NCBI GenBank assembly: GCA_965205905.1
Contig: CBDBHZ010000005.1
Coordinates: 1-64,000, forward strand
Reading direction: 5' to 3'
Source of the DNA: JAHZMA01 sp965205905
GTDB lineage: Bacteria; Pseudomonadota; Alphaproteobacteria; JABAAW01; JAHZMA01
Length of the DNA: 64,000 nt
The notes under the pieces were generated by a model that saw only the letters and a list, made by a program, of their open reading frames with translations, did not search any database and was not told where the DNA came from. Below are positions 1 to 8,249 of the stretch, piece by piece (position 1 is the first letter of the stretch; every line of letters begins with the position of its first letter). The translations under genes and the position numbers were made by a program.

Positions 1-1569
1 CCTAATAAACGTTCTAATACAACAAAATCTTATTCTGAAATACTTTTTGATTTATTAGGATTTCCAGAAAATAAAACATTAGATGGTAACATAACAATTC
101 ATGATGTTTTGCGTCTTTTATTTGAAGACCAAAACACAGCATCTAGTAAAATATTTTTTAACCAAAACTACCTTGAAAAAAGCATTAAAAGGCAAGCAAT
201 CAGTGATTTGCTATTAGGTATTGATGATTACGAACTTCATAATTTAAAGCTTCAGCTTGCTAATAAAGAAAGAGAATTCAATCTTTGTGAAGGGCAACTT
301 AAACAAATATACATTGTATTGGGTTCTGCAGAATTACAAGTTGGTAGTATTTTCTTAGAAAATAAAAAAGCAGAAAACCATAATGAACAACAAGAAATAA
401 AACAACAAATAAAATCTATATATACACATCGTAATTCATTGGATAGGAATGATGTTGATAAAAAATATATAGAAATAAAAAATCAGATGTCTGAAATAAA
501 ACAAAAAATTTTTGATGGTGAGCAAAAAAGAAGTTCTTTACTTTTTGAAATTGAGGACTCAATTAGCTTTATTGAAACTTTAGATGAAAGAATAGAAGCG
601 CTATCGGTTTCAACAGAAACAAGAAAAATTCTAGGCAATATTGAATTTACATATTGTCCATCTTGTCTGGAAATAATTGAAGAAAAAGCCGATGAAAAAA
701 AATGCACTCTATGTAAATCAAATATAAAAGACGATGGCTTATCTATTGGTTACCTTAAAATGAAAAATGAAATTATATTTCAAAAGCGTGAATCTAGTGA
801 AATAATCAAAAGGAAGAAAGAAGAAGTTCAAAAATTAGGACCTAATATAGATAAGCTTAGTATAAATTTAAAAGAATTAGAAAGAAAAAATGAAATTTTT
901 ATTAATGCATTAAACCCACTTGAAGCTGAAGCACAAGGATTATTAGAAAGACTAGGATATTTAAATCGTGAATATGAAGATATTACAGAACGAGAGAAGT
1001 TTGCAAAAAAAATTGAAGAAATTAGCGATGAAAAGGCTAACTTAAACAAATTAATTTCACGTCTTAAAGACATGATAGAATCTCATGAAGCCTCACGTAA
1101 AGAGAATAAAGATAAAATATATACAGATATTAATGATTTGACTATTAACTTGATTCAAAATGACTCTATTAAAGAACTTAAAGAGATTGATAAAATTAGT
1201 TTTGATTTTGGAAAAAATGAGCTTTTTGCTATAGAAAAAGAATCGCCTTCAGCTAGTAGTGGTAGTTATTTAAAAAATGCATTTTTCTTTTCTATGTTCT
1301 TACTATCCTTAAAATACAGTTTTGTAAGGTATCCTAGATTTATTGTTATGGATAATATAGAAGGTCAGAGTGTGCAGGATAACAGAGTGCAACAATTTCA
1401 TCAAGAGATTATTAAACATAGCCAAGCAACTGAAACTAAACATCAGATTATTTTTACAGCACGTTCTGAAGTTATGACTCAAGAGTTAGAACAATCTGGT
1501 ATGTGTATAGGTCAAAAGTTTGACGGAGACAATAACAACTATTCTCTAAAGTTTAGTTCTTCTTCTTAA
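1..1569 (+). CDS. SMC-like/AAA ATPase, C-terminal part (partial at left edge)
   Basis: The reading frame is open from base 1, so the gene starts outside the window; an internal TTG at 109 is not a convincing start. About 520 residues are visible. Most of it is charged, Lys/Glu-rich predicted coiled coil, interrupted by a CxxC...CxxC zinc-ribbon-like insert (YCPSC near base 655 and CTLC near base 705). The C-terminal part carries an ABC-type signature region (SASSGSYLKNAFFFS) and a Walker-B-like strand (RFIVMDNIEG), then IIFTARSE. This is the layout of an SMC/Rad50-like ATPase with a zinc insert in the hinge. Such proteins occur in DNA repair and in phage-defence systems (DndD and Lamassu LmuB are examples), but the missing N-terminus prevents a family call. 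No gene follows for 600 bp. Confidence 0.75.
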   Translation, partial: PNKRSNTTKSYSEILFDLLGFPENKTLDGNITIHDVLRLLFEDQNTASSKIFFNQNYLEKSIKRQAISDLLLGIDDYELHNLKLQLANKEREFNLCEGQLKQIYIVLGSAELQVGSIFLENKKAENHNEQQEIKQQIKSIYTHRNSLDRNDVDKKYIEIKNQMSEIKQKIFDGEQKRSSLLFEIEDSISFIETLDERIEALSVSTETRKILGNIEFTYCPSCLEIIEEKADEKKCTLCKSNIKDDGLSIGYLKMKNEIIFQKRESSEIIKRKKEEVQKLGPNIDKLSINLKELERKNEIFINALNPLEAEAQGLLERLGYLNREYEDITEREKFAKKIEEISDEKANLNKLISRLKDMIESHEASRKENKDKIYTDINDLTINLIQNDSIKELKEIDKISFDFGKNELFAIEKESPSASSGSYLKNAFFFSMFLLSLKYSFVRYPRFIVMDNIEGQSVQDNRVQQFHQEIIKHSQATETKHQIIFTARSEVMTQELEQSGMCIGQKFDGDNNNYSLKFSSSS

Positions 1570-1598
1570 GTTTATATATTTTTAATTATACATTCCCC

Positions 1599-1627
1599 TT
1601 GCATTATTCTCCCTTACCCTATACAAT
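1599..1627 (+). promoter_or_regulatory. Promoter of structured RNA copy A
   Basis: TTGCAT (1599-1604), a 17-bp spacer, then TACAAT (1622-1627). The same pair, TTGCAT/TTGCTT with 17 or 18 bp to TACAAT, stands in front of all three copies of the structured RNA, which is the main reason to believe it. Confidence 0.6.
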
Positions 1628-1633
1628 ACATCA

Positions 1634-1874
1634 TCGCCTGAATGATTTTCGAGCGTGGGGTTTAGTAACCTCTTTGATACATACGGTTGCATCAACCGTA
1701 ATTGACGCGTTTTTCATTACATTGCGATTTGCGTCAAATGATGCACCCTTTTCAGCTTGGCTGGGAAGCGGTGCTATATGTCCAAGCGTTTCGATGCTAA
1801 AAAGCGTCGCACCGTTTTTTATGTATCAACGGTTACTAATTCCCAGCTACTAGAGTTTTTCTAGTAGCTTTTTT
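1634..1874 (+). ncRNA. Structured RNA with intrinsic terminator, copy A
   Basis: A roughly 240-nt unit also found at 4302-4544 and, on the minus strand, at 14206-14447. Visible helices include a hairpin TACGGTTG-CAT-CAACCGTA, a GACGC/GCGTC pair, a CAGC/GCTG stem followed by conserved GGGAAGC, a CGGTGC/GCACCG pair, and a final GCTACTAG/CTAGTAGC stem with a T-run (1846-1874). The central hairpin and the CGGYGC/GYGCCG pair differ between copies by compensating changes, indicating selection on structure. Shortly downstream an ATG at 1896 begins MKRLFG and then stops, resembling the MKRYLF start of the lipoprotein behind copy B, so the gene this leader once served appears lost. I do not recognise a described riboswitch or sRNA family. 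Confidence 0.65.
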
Positions 1875-1948
1875 GTTGATGCCATAACGGTATTGATGAA
1901 ACGCTTATTTGGTTAACAACCGCTGATAATAAAACGGCGCGACTCACT

Positions 1949-1982
1949 CACCCCTCATCATTCATGATGAGGGGTGTTTTTT
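1949..1982 (+). terminator. Rho-independent terminator
   Basis: Perfect 12-bp stem CACCCCTCATCA/TGATGAGGGGTG with loop TTCA, followed by six T. It follows the decayed leader/gene remnant behind RNA copy A. Confidence 0.75.
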
Positions 1983-2037
1983 GTGTGAGTTTCAAGATTT
2001 GTCAGCATTAAGGGCGGTGCGTTTTGCGATACATTAA

Positions 2038-2182
2038 TTATGGGGGGCTTTGCGACATACGCTTTGCTGATTTTGGCGGTGCGCCAATCAGCACGCGATG
2101 ACGCCCCCCATACCCCCCACCGCTGTTGCTTAATACTCATACCGCGCTTGCCTTGATAATCCCCCCGCCATTACTCAATATT
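2038..2182. repeat. G-rich palindromic element, copy 1 (at the cas1 break)
   Basis: Begins TATGGGGGGCTTTGCG and ends CCTTGATAATCCCCCCGC followed by TTACTCAATATT. It carries an internal inverted repeat, GCTGATTTTGGCGG/CCAATCAGC. The same outer sequences recur at about 4067, 8812, 12004, 42142, 50003, 51148 and 59380. This copy ends within about 5 bp of where the readable cas1 sequence begins, so insertion or element-mediated deletion probably truncated cas1. Confidence 0.75.
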
Positions 2183-2186
2183 AGCG

Positions 2187-2513
2187 GTGGTGGCGGCAGG
2201 GTTACTGCCCGCTTTTGGCTTGCATCACGCCAATAAATTAAACCCATTTTGCTTGGTGGATGATGTGATAGAACCATTTCGCCCGCTGATTGATAGGTTG
2301 GTGATAGAAAATAGCGACCGATTTATCGGCGATGTAACCCCCGAACATAAAGCCATTTTAACCGACATTATCAACCATCCCATCATTTATAACGATGAAC
2401 AAATTTCTGTTCATCATGCAATTCAAAACTTATCCACAAGTTTGGCACAGATTTTTCTTAAAGAGATAAAAGAATTGGCATTACCGCCTGTTATTTTTAC
2501 GAATCGATTGTGA
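2187..2513 (+). pseudogene. cas1: cas1 C-terminal fragment (type II)
   Basis: The 108 residues match the C-terminal third of type II Cas1 integrase: VAAGLLPAFGLHHANKLN, then FCLVDDVIEPFRPLIDRLV, a stretch normally preceded by about 190 residues with the remaining catalytic groups. Here the upstream sequence is a G-rich palindromic element instead. The GTG at 2187 is only the first in-frame start after the junction. cas2 follows 6 bp later in the usual order. A protein of this size lacks the N-terminal beta domain and part of the active site, so spacer acquisition by this locus should be dead. Confidence 0.85.
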
Positions 2514-2519
2514 ATTATT

Positions 2520-2846
2520 ATGTTGTCAGGTTATCGCACAATGTGGCTTTTTATTATGTTTGACCTTCCCGTTACAACGCGGGTTGAGGCGCGCAAAGCC
2601 TCTAAATTCCGTAACTATTTGTTGGAGGAAGGCTTTGTAATGAAACAATTTTCTGTCTATACGCGCTTTTATGATAGTAAGAACCGCGCCCATGCTTCTC
2701 TTGCTAGAATTCAGGCGAAAATCCCCCAAAATGGTATGGTGAGCGCGCTATTCGTTACCGATAAGCAATTTGGGCAAATACAGAATTTTTGTGGTAGAAA
2801 TCCGCAAAAAAACGATGAAATCCCCGCGCAACTGGCACTTTTATAG
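2520..2846 (+). CDS. cas2: CRISPR-associated endoribonuclease Cas2
   Basis: Full-length Cas2, 108 residues, with a ferredoxin-like fold expected. The first strand ends MFDLPVTT, carrying the conserved metal-binding aspartate, followed by RVEARKASKFRNYLLEEGF and a QFSVYTR strand typical of type II Cas2. In the working complex, two Cas1 dimers bridged by Cas2 insert new spacers. Here its partner Cas1 is truncated, so Cas2 is probably an intact relic. It is followed after 61 bp by the repeat array. No csn2, cas4 or cas9 is in the window, which with repeat style suggests subtype II-C. Confidence 0.9.
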   Translation: MLSGYRTMWLFIMFDLPVTTRVEARKASKFRNYLLEEGFVMKQFSVYTRFYDSKNRAHASLARIQAKIPQNGMVSALFVTDKQFGQIQNFCGRNPQKNDEIPAQLALL

Positions 2847-2868
2847 CTATTTTTTTATGATATAATGA

Positions 2869-2901
2869 GGCTGAAACCCTTTATATATAGGGGTGTCAGC
2901 C
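2869..2901. other. Hairpin between cas2 and the CRISPR array
   Basis: GGCTGA...TCAGCC flanks an inner ACCC/GGGGT pair around a TATATA loop, ending 6 bp before the first repeat. It could terminate a transcript entering from the array on the minus strand or be part of the leader. It has no anti-repeat, so it is not a tracrRNA. Confidence 0.4.
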
Positions 2902-2907
2902 GCATCT

Positions 2908-3999
2908 AGTATAGCATATTTCATTTGGGATGGAAGCTATAGCCATTTGATAATATTACCAATGTGTGTGTGTAGTATAGCATATTTCATTTGGGATGGA
3001 AGCTATAGCGCGTGATTTCTAATGATGTCACGTGGGCGGAGTATAGCATATTTCATTTGGGATGGAAGCTATAGCTCACTGAATCTGGCAATCGTGAAAA
3101 AAACCAGTATAGCATATTTCATTTGGGATGGAAGCTATAGCAATCGTAGGCGGCTCGCCTTGCCAGAGCTTAGTATAGCATATTTCATTTGGGATGGAAG
3201 CTATAGCAATTTTCATTCATCATACTCTCTTTAATTTAGTATAGCATATTTCATTTGGGATGGAAGCTATAGCCGGCAACCAAATACAACGTTTAGGTAA
3301 CATAGTATAGCATATTTCATTTGGGATGGAAGCTATAGCAAGCATTAAAAAGCCGCCCTGTTTCTGCAAAGTATAGCATATTTCATTTGGGATGGAAGCT
3401 ATAGCAGCGCGAGTCGCAAGCCCAAACGCCAGTTGAGTATAGCATATTTCATTTGGGATGGAAGCTATAGCGTAAGGGTAAAGCCCTTTTGCAAATGCCA
3501 CAGTATAGCATATTTCATTTGGGATGGAAGCTATAGCAAAACAGCGGGCAGTGAAACCGCAACAATTAGTATAGCATATTTCATTTGGGATGGAAGCTAT
3601 AGCATGTGTGCAAAATGGGTAAAAGTAACAAAAAGTATAGCATATTTCATTTGGGATGGAAGCTATAGCCCAAGCCCTGATACAGTGGCGTTTGCGCTTA
3701 GTATAGCATATTTCATTTGGGATGGAAGCTATAGCAGCAAATCGCTATAAAATTGACAGAGGCGAAGTATAGCATATTTCATTTGGGATGGAAGCTATAG
3801 CGATGCTTCGCATGGTTCGAGTGAGGTTTTTAGTATAGCATATTTCATTTGGGATGGAAGCTATAGCAGCTAGAAAACGCTGATTCTATCTTATGGGAGT
3901 ATAGCATATTTCATTTGGGATGGAAGCTATAGCACAGGACTAGACCCTAACGACGGAATTTCTAGTATAGCATATTTCATTTGGGATGGAAGCTATAGC
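2908..3999. CRISPR. Type II (probably II-C) CRISPR array, 17 repeats, 16 spacers
   Basis: Seventeen 36-bp repeats, apparently identical, start every 66 bp from 2908 to 3964, each separated by a 30-bp spacer. The repeat begins AGTATAGCATATTTC and ends GGAAGCTATAGC; its ends are partly complementary (TATAGC/GCTATA). Read on the minus strand it has the GCTATAGCTTCC...TGCTATACT form resembling Neisseria-type II-C repeats, so crRNAs are probably made from the minus strand, toward cas2. Perfect repeat conservation even at the last unit argues that the array decayed only recently. After the last repeat the sequence runs about 20 bases and then enters repeat-rich DNA. No tracrRNA anti-repeat was found nearby. 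Confidence 0.97.
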
Positions 4000-4066
4000 C
4001 ATACAAACGCTCGCCCCTCGTATTAGGCAACAGTGGTGCGGGGTATGGGTGAGGTTTGCATCATCG

Positions 4067-4203
4067 CTAGTATTGCACACAAGCGGGGGGATTATCAAGG
4101 GGGGCATCACGAGCTGATTGGCGCACCGCCAAAATCAGCGAAGTGTATGTCGCACCCCCCTTGATACTATAAACCAACTTCGCAAAGCCCCCCATATAAT
4201 AAT
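4067..4203. repeat. G-rich palindromic element, copy 2
   Basis: GGGGGGATTATCAAGGGGGG at the left and CCCCCCTTGATA...CGCAAAGCCCCCCATAT at the right enclose the hairpin GCTGATTGGCGC/CCGCCAAAATCAGC, which is also inside copies 1 and 3. It lies about 70 bp after the end of the CRISPR array. Confidence 0.75.
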
Positions 4204-4267
4204 GTATAGAGACACGCACGGTTTTAGTGTTGACGAATCTTAAAACACGCACCGACTTAAAAACCGC

Positions 4268-4296
4268 TTGCATTTCACTCCCTAACCCCATACAAT
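4268..4296 (+). promoter_or_regulatory. Promoter of structured RNA copy B
   Basis: TTGCAT (4268-4273), 17 bp, TACAAT (4291-4296), matching the promoters of copies A and C. Confidence 0.6.
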
Positions 4297-4301
4297 CACT
4301 C

Positions 4302-4544
4302 CATCGCTTGAATTATCTTTCAGGCGTGGGGCTTCAAAACTCCTCAATAAAACACAGTTGCATCAACTGTGTTTGACGCGATTTACTTAATATTTTGCGT
4401 CAAATAATGGTGCGTCTTTTCTCAGCTTTGGCTGGGAAGCGGCGCTACATGTCCAAGCGTCCGCGCCAAAAAGCGTCGTGCCGTTTTTTGTTTTATTGAC
4501 GGTTTTGAATTCCCAGCTACTAGAGTCTTTCTAGTAGCTTTTTT
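4302..4544 (+). ncRNA. Structured RNA with intrinsic terminator, copy B (leader of lipoprotein gene)
   Basis: Second copy of the conserved RNA. The 5' helix CGCTTGAA/TTCAGGCG, the hairpin CACAGTTG-CAT-CAACTGTG, GACGC/GCGTC, CAGC/GCTG with GGGAAGC, CGGCGC/GTGCCG and the terminator GCTACTAG/CTAGTAGC plus T-run (4516-4544) are all present. Against copy A, the hairpin has A-T in place of G-C and C-G in place of T-A. The terminator ends 23 bp before the ATG of the lipoprotein gene at 4568, with AAGGGAG as ribosome binding site. That position fits transcription attenuation of the lipoprotein gene, though an independent sRNA cannot be excluded. Confidence 0.65.
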
Positions 4545-4567
4545 CTAATAAAAGGGAGTTTTTAACA

Positions 4568-5377
4568 ATGAAACGCTATCTATTTATAATTTTAACGCTT
4601 ATTGCATTATCGGCATGTAGCGCGATTGAAGAAATTTCTAATAGCATTACGGGTGATGACACTAATAACACTGCTAACACAGGTGGCGATAATACAGGCG
4701 GTGATAACACGGGTGGTGATAATACAGGCGGTGATAACACGGGTGGTGATAATACAGGCGGTGATAATAACACTATTACGGGCGCTCATCCTGAAACGCC
4801 AACAGAATTTAATAAGAATAGTCTAACTAGCTTTATTGATAAAAAACGTAATGGCAGAAGCAATAATGCACTGCCTACCCTCGCTGTCCAGATAACAAGG
4901 AATAGCACTGATAAAAAAATTACTAGTAGTAAAATTACTGGCTCTGTGGTTGAATTTGATTATGCAGGTGATGGTGAATTTGCTGATAATTATGGATTAC
5001 GATTTTATTTTACTGATAAAAAATATGAAGTAACAGATGGTAATGGAGGGGAGAATTCTGTTGGAGGCACTACTGTCAATAGAGGCACTTCTGAAAGTCC
5101 TGAGAATTTTGCATTAAGCAGAAACTATTATAATGGCTTTTATGGATTTGGCTTTACTGCAAATTATATGGCACTGATTTCTTGGACCGTTTATGAAGCA
5201 AGTTATGATAGTAAAGGTTATGCTATCACTGGTTATAAAACAGATGGCAATGACATTCCTACTATTAAAACTCTTAAATTTATAGGTAAAGGAGGCGGGC
5301 AGTATTATGATGCTAACACTAGCTATGCCACTGTTTTTGATATAACAGCAGATGTTGATTTTAGTAAAATATATTAG
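4568..5377 (+). CDS. TbpB-like multi-barrel surface lipoprotein, N-terminal part (frameshifted)
   Basis: Starts MKRYLFIILTLIALSACS, a lipoprotein signal with lipobox LSAC, so the mature protein would be anchored by a lipidated cysteine. A Thr/Gly/Asp/Asn linker of tandem GGDNT units follows, then the first barrel-like unit. Translation stops at 5377 within ADVDFSK, the point where homologous units continue with a cysteine pair. The continuation is present one frame over (LDLTGEKTC...), joined at an AT-repeat near 5367-5375, so two bases gained or one lost broke the frame. The gene probably ran from 4568 to 8202, encoding about 1,210 residues. It could be a pseudogene, a phase-variable gene or a sequencing error. 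Structured RNA copy B is its leader. Confidence 0.8.
   Translation: MKRYLFIILTLIALSACSAIEEISNSITGDDTNNTANTGGDNTGGDNTGGDNTGGDNTGGDNTGGDNNTITGAHPETPTEFNKNSLTSFIDKKRNGRSNNALPTLAVQITRNSTDKKITSSKITGSVVEFDYAGDGEFADNYGLRFYFTDKKYEVTDGNGGENSVGGTTVNRGTSESPENFALSRNYYNGFYGFGFTANYMALISWTVYEASYDSKGYAITGYKTDGNDIPTIKTLKFIGKGGGQYYDANTSYATVFDITADVDFSKIY
4680..4774 (+). repeat. 15-bp tandem repeats encoding GGDNT units
   Basis: Six or so alternating 15-bp units (ACAGGTGGCGATAAT and close variants) encode a repetitive Gly-Gly-Asp-Asn-Thr linker just behind the lipobox. Unit length is a multiple of three, so changes in copy number would alter linker length without changing frame. Confidence 0.85.
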
Positions 5378-5514
5378 ACTTAACTGGTGAAAAAACATGT
5401 GTCACTGGTTACTATTACGATTGCCAAGAATCTGTCGTATTACATCATCTTAACTTTACTGCTTCATTAAATTACATAGCTCTTGAAAACAATATCACTG
5501 GTGTTATTGAGACT

Positions 5515-8202
5515 ATGAGTAATTTATCGGGTAATGTTGAAGCGCGTTTCTATGGTGAATATATGACGGAGTTAGGTGGTACGTTTAGTATGGAAAACGA
5601 TTATTCAGGTTATATCGGATATTTCGGGATTGAAAGAGATTACATAGTGCTTTCTGATAGCATTACTGAAACCACATATGTGGATACACCAAAATCATTT
5701 AACAGCAATAATTTAAGGAGTTTTGCTGATAGCGCTCGTAAAAACACAAGTAATAATGCCTTCAGAGCTACCGCTGTTGAAATGACAAAAAATGATGATA
5801 ATAAAACTATGAGCACTAACAGGATAATCGGTTCAGTAGTTGAGCTTGATTATGCAAGTGATAAGACTTTTAGTGGTTTAAAATTATATTTTGCTAATAA
5901 AAAATATCAAGGTAGTCATACCGTAAATTGGAGTAGAGATGGTTTTGGTTTTTTGCCATCCTATATAGCGCTCATTGATTGGCAAGTGGATGTTGGTAGT
6001 CATGAAACTATGGGTTATGCTATCACTGGTTTTGAAACTGTTGGTAGTGTTATTCCTACTACAGGAACTGTTAAATTTACTGGTCGAGGGCGTGGGAGAT
6101 ATTATGAAAAGCCTGAGCAATATTATTGGGAAGCCACTGACTTTATTGCAAGCTTTCCTATAGTCGCCAATGTTGATTTTAGTAACCGAATAATAAATTT
6201 AGCCAGTAATAACACATGCACTGAAAACTGTATTAGCGTTCCGCGATATGACCTTGATTTTACGGGTACATTAAGCTACATGTTAAGCGAAAATATTATC
6301 AGTGGTAATATTGAAACCGTAGGTGATGATAATAACGCAAAAATGAATGGCATAGTTGAAGCCCAATTTTACGGCACGCGTGATTATGCCGCAAAAGAAT
6401 TAGGTGGCACATTCACCATGAAAAATAATAAAGCAGTTTATGTCGGGTGGTTTGGTGCAGAAAAACCCGATATCATTAAGCCTTATATAATTTCAAATAA
6501 AACGCTTGCAACTTCTGCTATGATTGGTGCAGACACTACTCCCACTATATTTAACATTAATAATTTAATTGGTTTTCATGATAATGTTTACAAGAACACA
6601 AGTAATAACGTCCTGCCTGCTCTTGTAGTGCAAGCAACAAAGCATACTTATGATAGAAAAATTACTACTGAAAAAATCACTGGTTCTGTAGTTGAATTTA
6701 GTGAAGAACTCAATTCTAGATTCGCATTATATTTTGCTGATAAAAGATACAAGAAAATAAATAATACAAGTGACATCCAAAGTGGTAGTGCCGACAAACC
6801 TTATTCTTTTCACTTAAGCAGAATAATTAATTATATTGACGACTCCACGACAGACTATATGGCAAGGGTTTCTTGGTGGGTGAATGAGAGCGATTATGAA
6901 ACCAGAGGTTATGCCATCATTGGTTTTAAAACAGATAGTGATGATATCCCTACCACTAATACTGCTACATTTATTGGTAAAGGAACTGGGGTGTATTATG
7001 AGGGTGTCGCTGAACAAAACCTTTTTTTTGATACTACAGCCAGTGTTGATTTTAAAAACAGAAATATTGTTTTGACAAGCATAAATACATGCACTTCCAC
7101 AAGAGACTCTAATTGTGAACAAGTGGATTACCAAAAATATGGATTTAATTTTACGGGTAATTTAAATTATGAAGTAGGTGAAAACATTATCAGTGGTATG
7201 ATAAAAACAACGGGCAGTGATAATTATACAAAATTAACAGGCATCGCCGATGCTCACTTTTACGGATATGTTGCAAATGAAATAGGTGGTATATTTAACA
7301 TGGCAAATGATACAGCAAGCTATTTTGGTTGGTTTGGTGCGGTGCGAAATGATTATTTTCCTTCATATGACATTCCTACAGCATTTAATCGCAATAATTT
7401 AAAAAGTTTTGATGATACTGCCCGTAATGATACAATCAATAATGCTCTAAAAATAGCCACTGCTGTGCAAAAAACAGTAAATATTGATAACTCAATTATT
7501 ATCAATAAAGTCACTGATACTGTGGTTGAGTTTGATTATGGGAGTGATGGTGAATTTACTACTAATGGTTTAAGGTTGTATTTTACTGATAAAAAATATA
7601 ATGTAAGTAATGGCTTTGCAGGACAGGATTATATTGTTGATAGGTCGCCTAATAGTAGTAATCTTGATACGCTTGATAGATTTGAGTTAAGTAAACAGAG
7701 TCATGATTTCGGCTTTACACCCAATTATATGGTACTAGTTCATTGGGTGCAGGTGTATGAAAATAGTTATAATAATTGGGGTTATAATAATCAGGGTTAT
7801 GGTTATGGCATCACTGGCTATGAAACAACTGGCAGCGATATTCCTACTACCAATACTGCTACATTCATAGGCGAAGGGGAGATGAGAAGTTTGTGGTTTT
7901 CTGTAACCGCCAATGTTGATTTTAGTAGTCTAACAGTTGATTTAGCTAGCACCAACACATGTCTGACTAGTGAAAGGTGTGGAAGATTTTATTATCTAAA
8001 TTTTACGGGCACATTACGCTATGAGGCAGGTGAAAATGTCATCACTGGTAATATTGAAACTGTAGGCGATGCTGATAATGCAAAATTATCAGGCACTGCT
8101 GAAGCAAGGTTTTATGGCGCAAACGCAGAAGAAATAGGCGGCACATTCAGCATGAGCAATGATGAGACAAGTTATATCGGTTATTTCGGCGCAAAGCGGT
8201 AA
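5515..8202 (+). CDS. TbpB-like multi-barrel surface lipoprotein, C-terminal part (frameshifted)
   Basis: Continuation of the gene starting at 4568, open in this frame from about 5369; the ATG at 5515 is internal to a domain and has no lipoprotein signal of its own. Four repeating units of about 220 residues each end in a signature of the form (A/S)xFYGxxxxExGGTFxMxN...GxFGAxR, for example EARFYGANAEEIGGTF near the end. That is the closing strand motif of transferrin-binding-protein-B-type beta-barrels. Most units carry a small cysteine pair (CTENC, CLTSERC) just before a (N/D)FTGxLxY strand. Ligand unknown. Homologous large lipoproteins occur at 9023, 39093 and 60010. Confidence 0.75.
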   Translation: MSNLSGNVEARFYGEYMTELGGTFSMENDYSGYIGYFGIERDYIVLSDSITETTYVDTPKSFNSNNLRSFADSARKNTSNNAFRATAVEMTKNDDNKTMSTNRIIGSVVELDYASDKTFSGLKLYFANKKYQGSHTVNWSRDGFGFLPSYIALIDWQVDVGSHETMGYAITGFETVGSVIPTTGTVKFTGRGRGRYYEKPEQYYWEATDFIASFPIVANVDFSNRIINLASNNTCTENCISVPRYDLDFTGTLSYMLSENIISGNIETVGDDNNAKMNGIVEAQFYGTRDYAAKELGGTFTMKNNKAVYVGWFGAEKPDIIKPYIISNKTLATSAMIGADTTPTIFNINNLIGFHDNVYKNTSNNVLPALVVQATKHTYDRKITTEKITGSVVEFSEELNSRFALYFADKRYKKINNTSDIQSGSADKPYSFHLSRIINYIDDSTTDYMARVSWWVNESDYETRGYAIIGFKTDSDDIPTTNTATFIGKGTGVYYEGVAEQNLFFDTTASVDFKNRNIVLTSINTCTSTRDSNCEQVDYQKYGFNFTGNLNYEVGENIISGMIKTTGSDNYTKLTGIADAHFYGYVANEIGGIFNMANDTASYFGWFGAVRNDYFPSYDIPTAFNRNNLKSFDDTARNDTINNALKIATAVQKTVNIDNSIIINKVTDTVVEFDYGSDGEFTTNGLRLYFTDKKYNVSNGFAGQDYIVDRSPNSSNLDTLDRFELSKQSHDFGFTPNYMVLVHWVQVYENSYNNWGYNNQGYGYGITGYETTGSDIPTTNTATFIGEGEMRSLWFSVTANVDFSSLTVDLASTNTCLTSERCGRFYYLNFTGTLRYEAGENVITGNIETVGDADNAKLSGTAEARFYGANAEEIGGTFSMSNDETSYIGYFGAKR

Positions 8203-8249
8203 ATTATATTTTATTTGCATTTATAATATTTAATGCGTATTATAAAGTT

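Noticed and set aside
1..1569. DndD partner of the sulfur-modification cluster
   Set aside because: It is an SMC-like ATPase, but it lies 11 kb outside the island and its C-terminal motifs are not specific for DndD.
1599..1853. 84-residue reading frame over RNA copy A, and 14201-14431 over copy C
   Set aside because: The three copies conserve RNA structure with compensating changes, not a shared protein.
2869..2901. tracrRNA next to the array
   Set aside because: The hairpin has no anti-repeat complementary to the 36-bp repeat. No other candidate was seen in the window.
3022..3750. Open reading frames running through the CRISPR array on both strands
   Set aside because: They only translate the repeat (SIAYFIWDGSYS on plus, IPNEICYT on minus) and its spacers.
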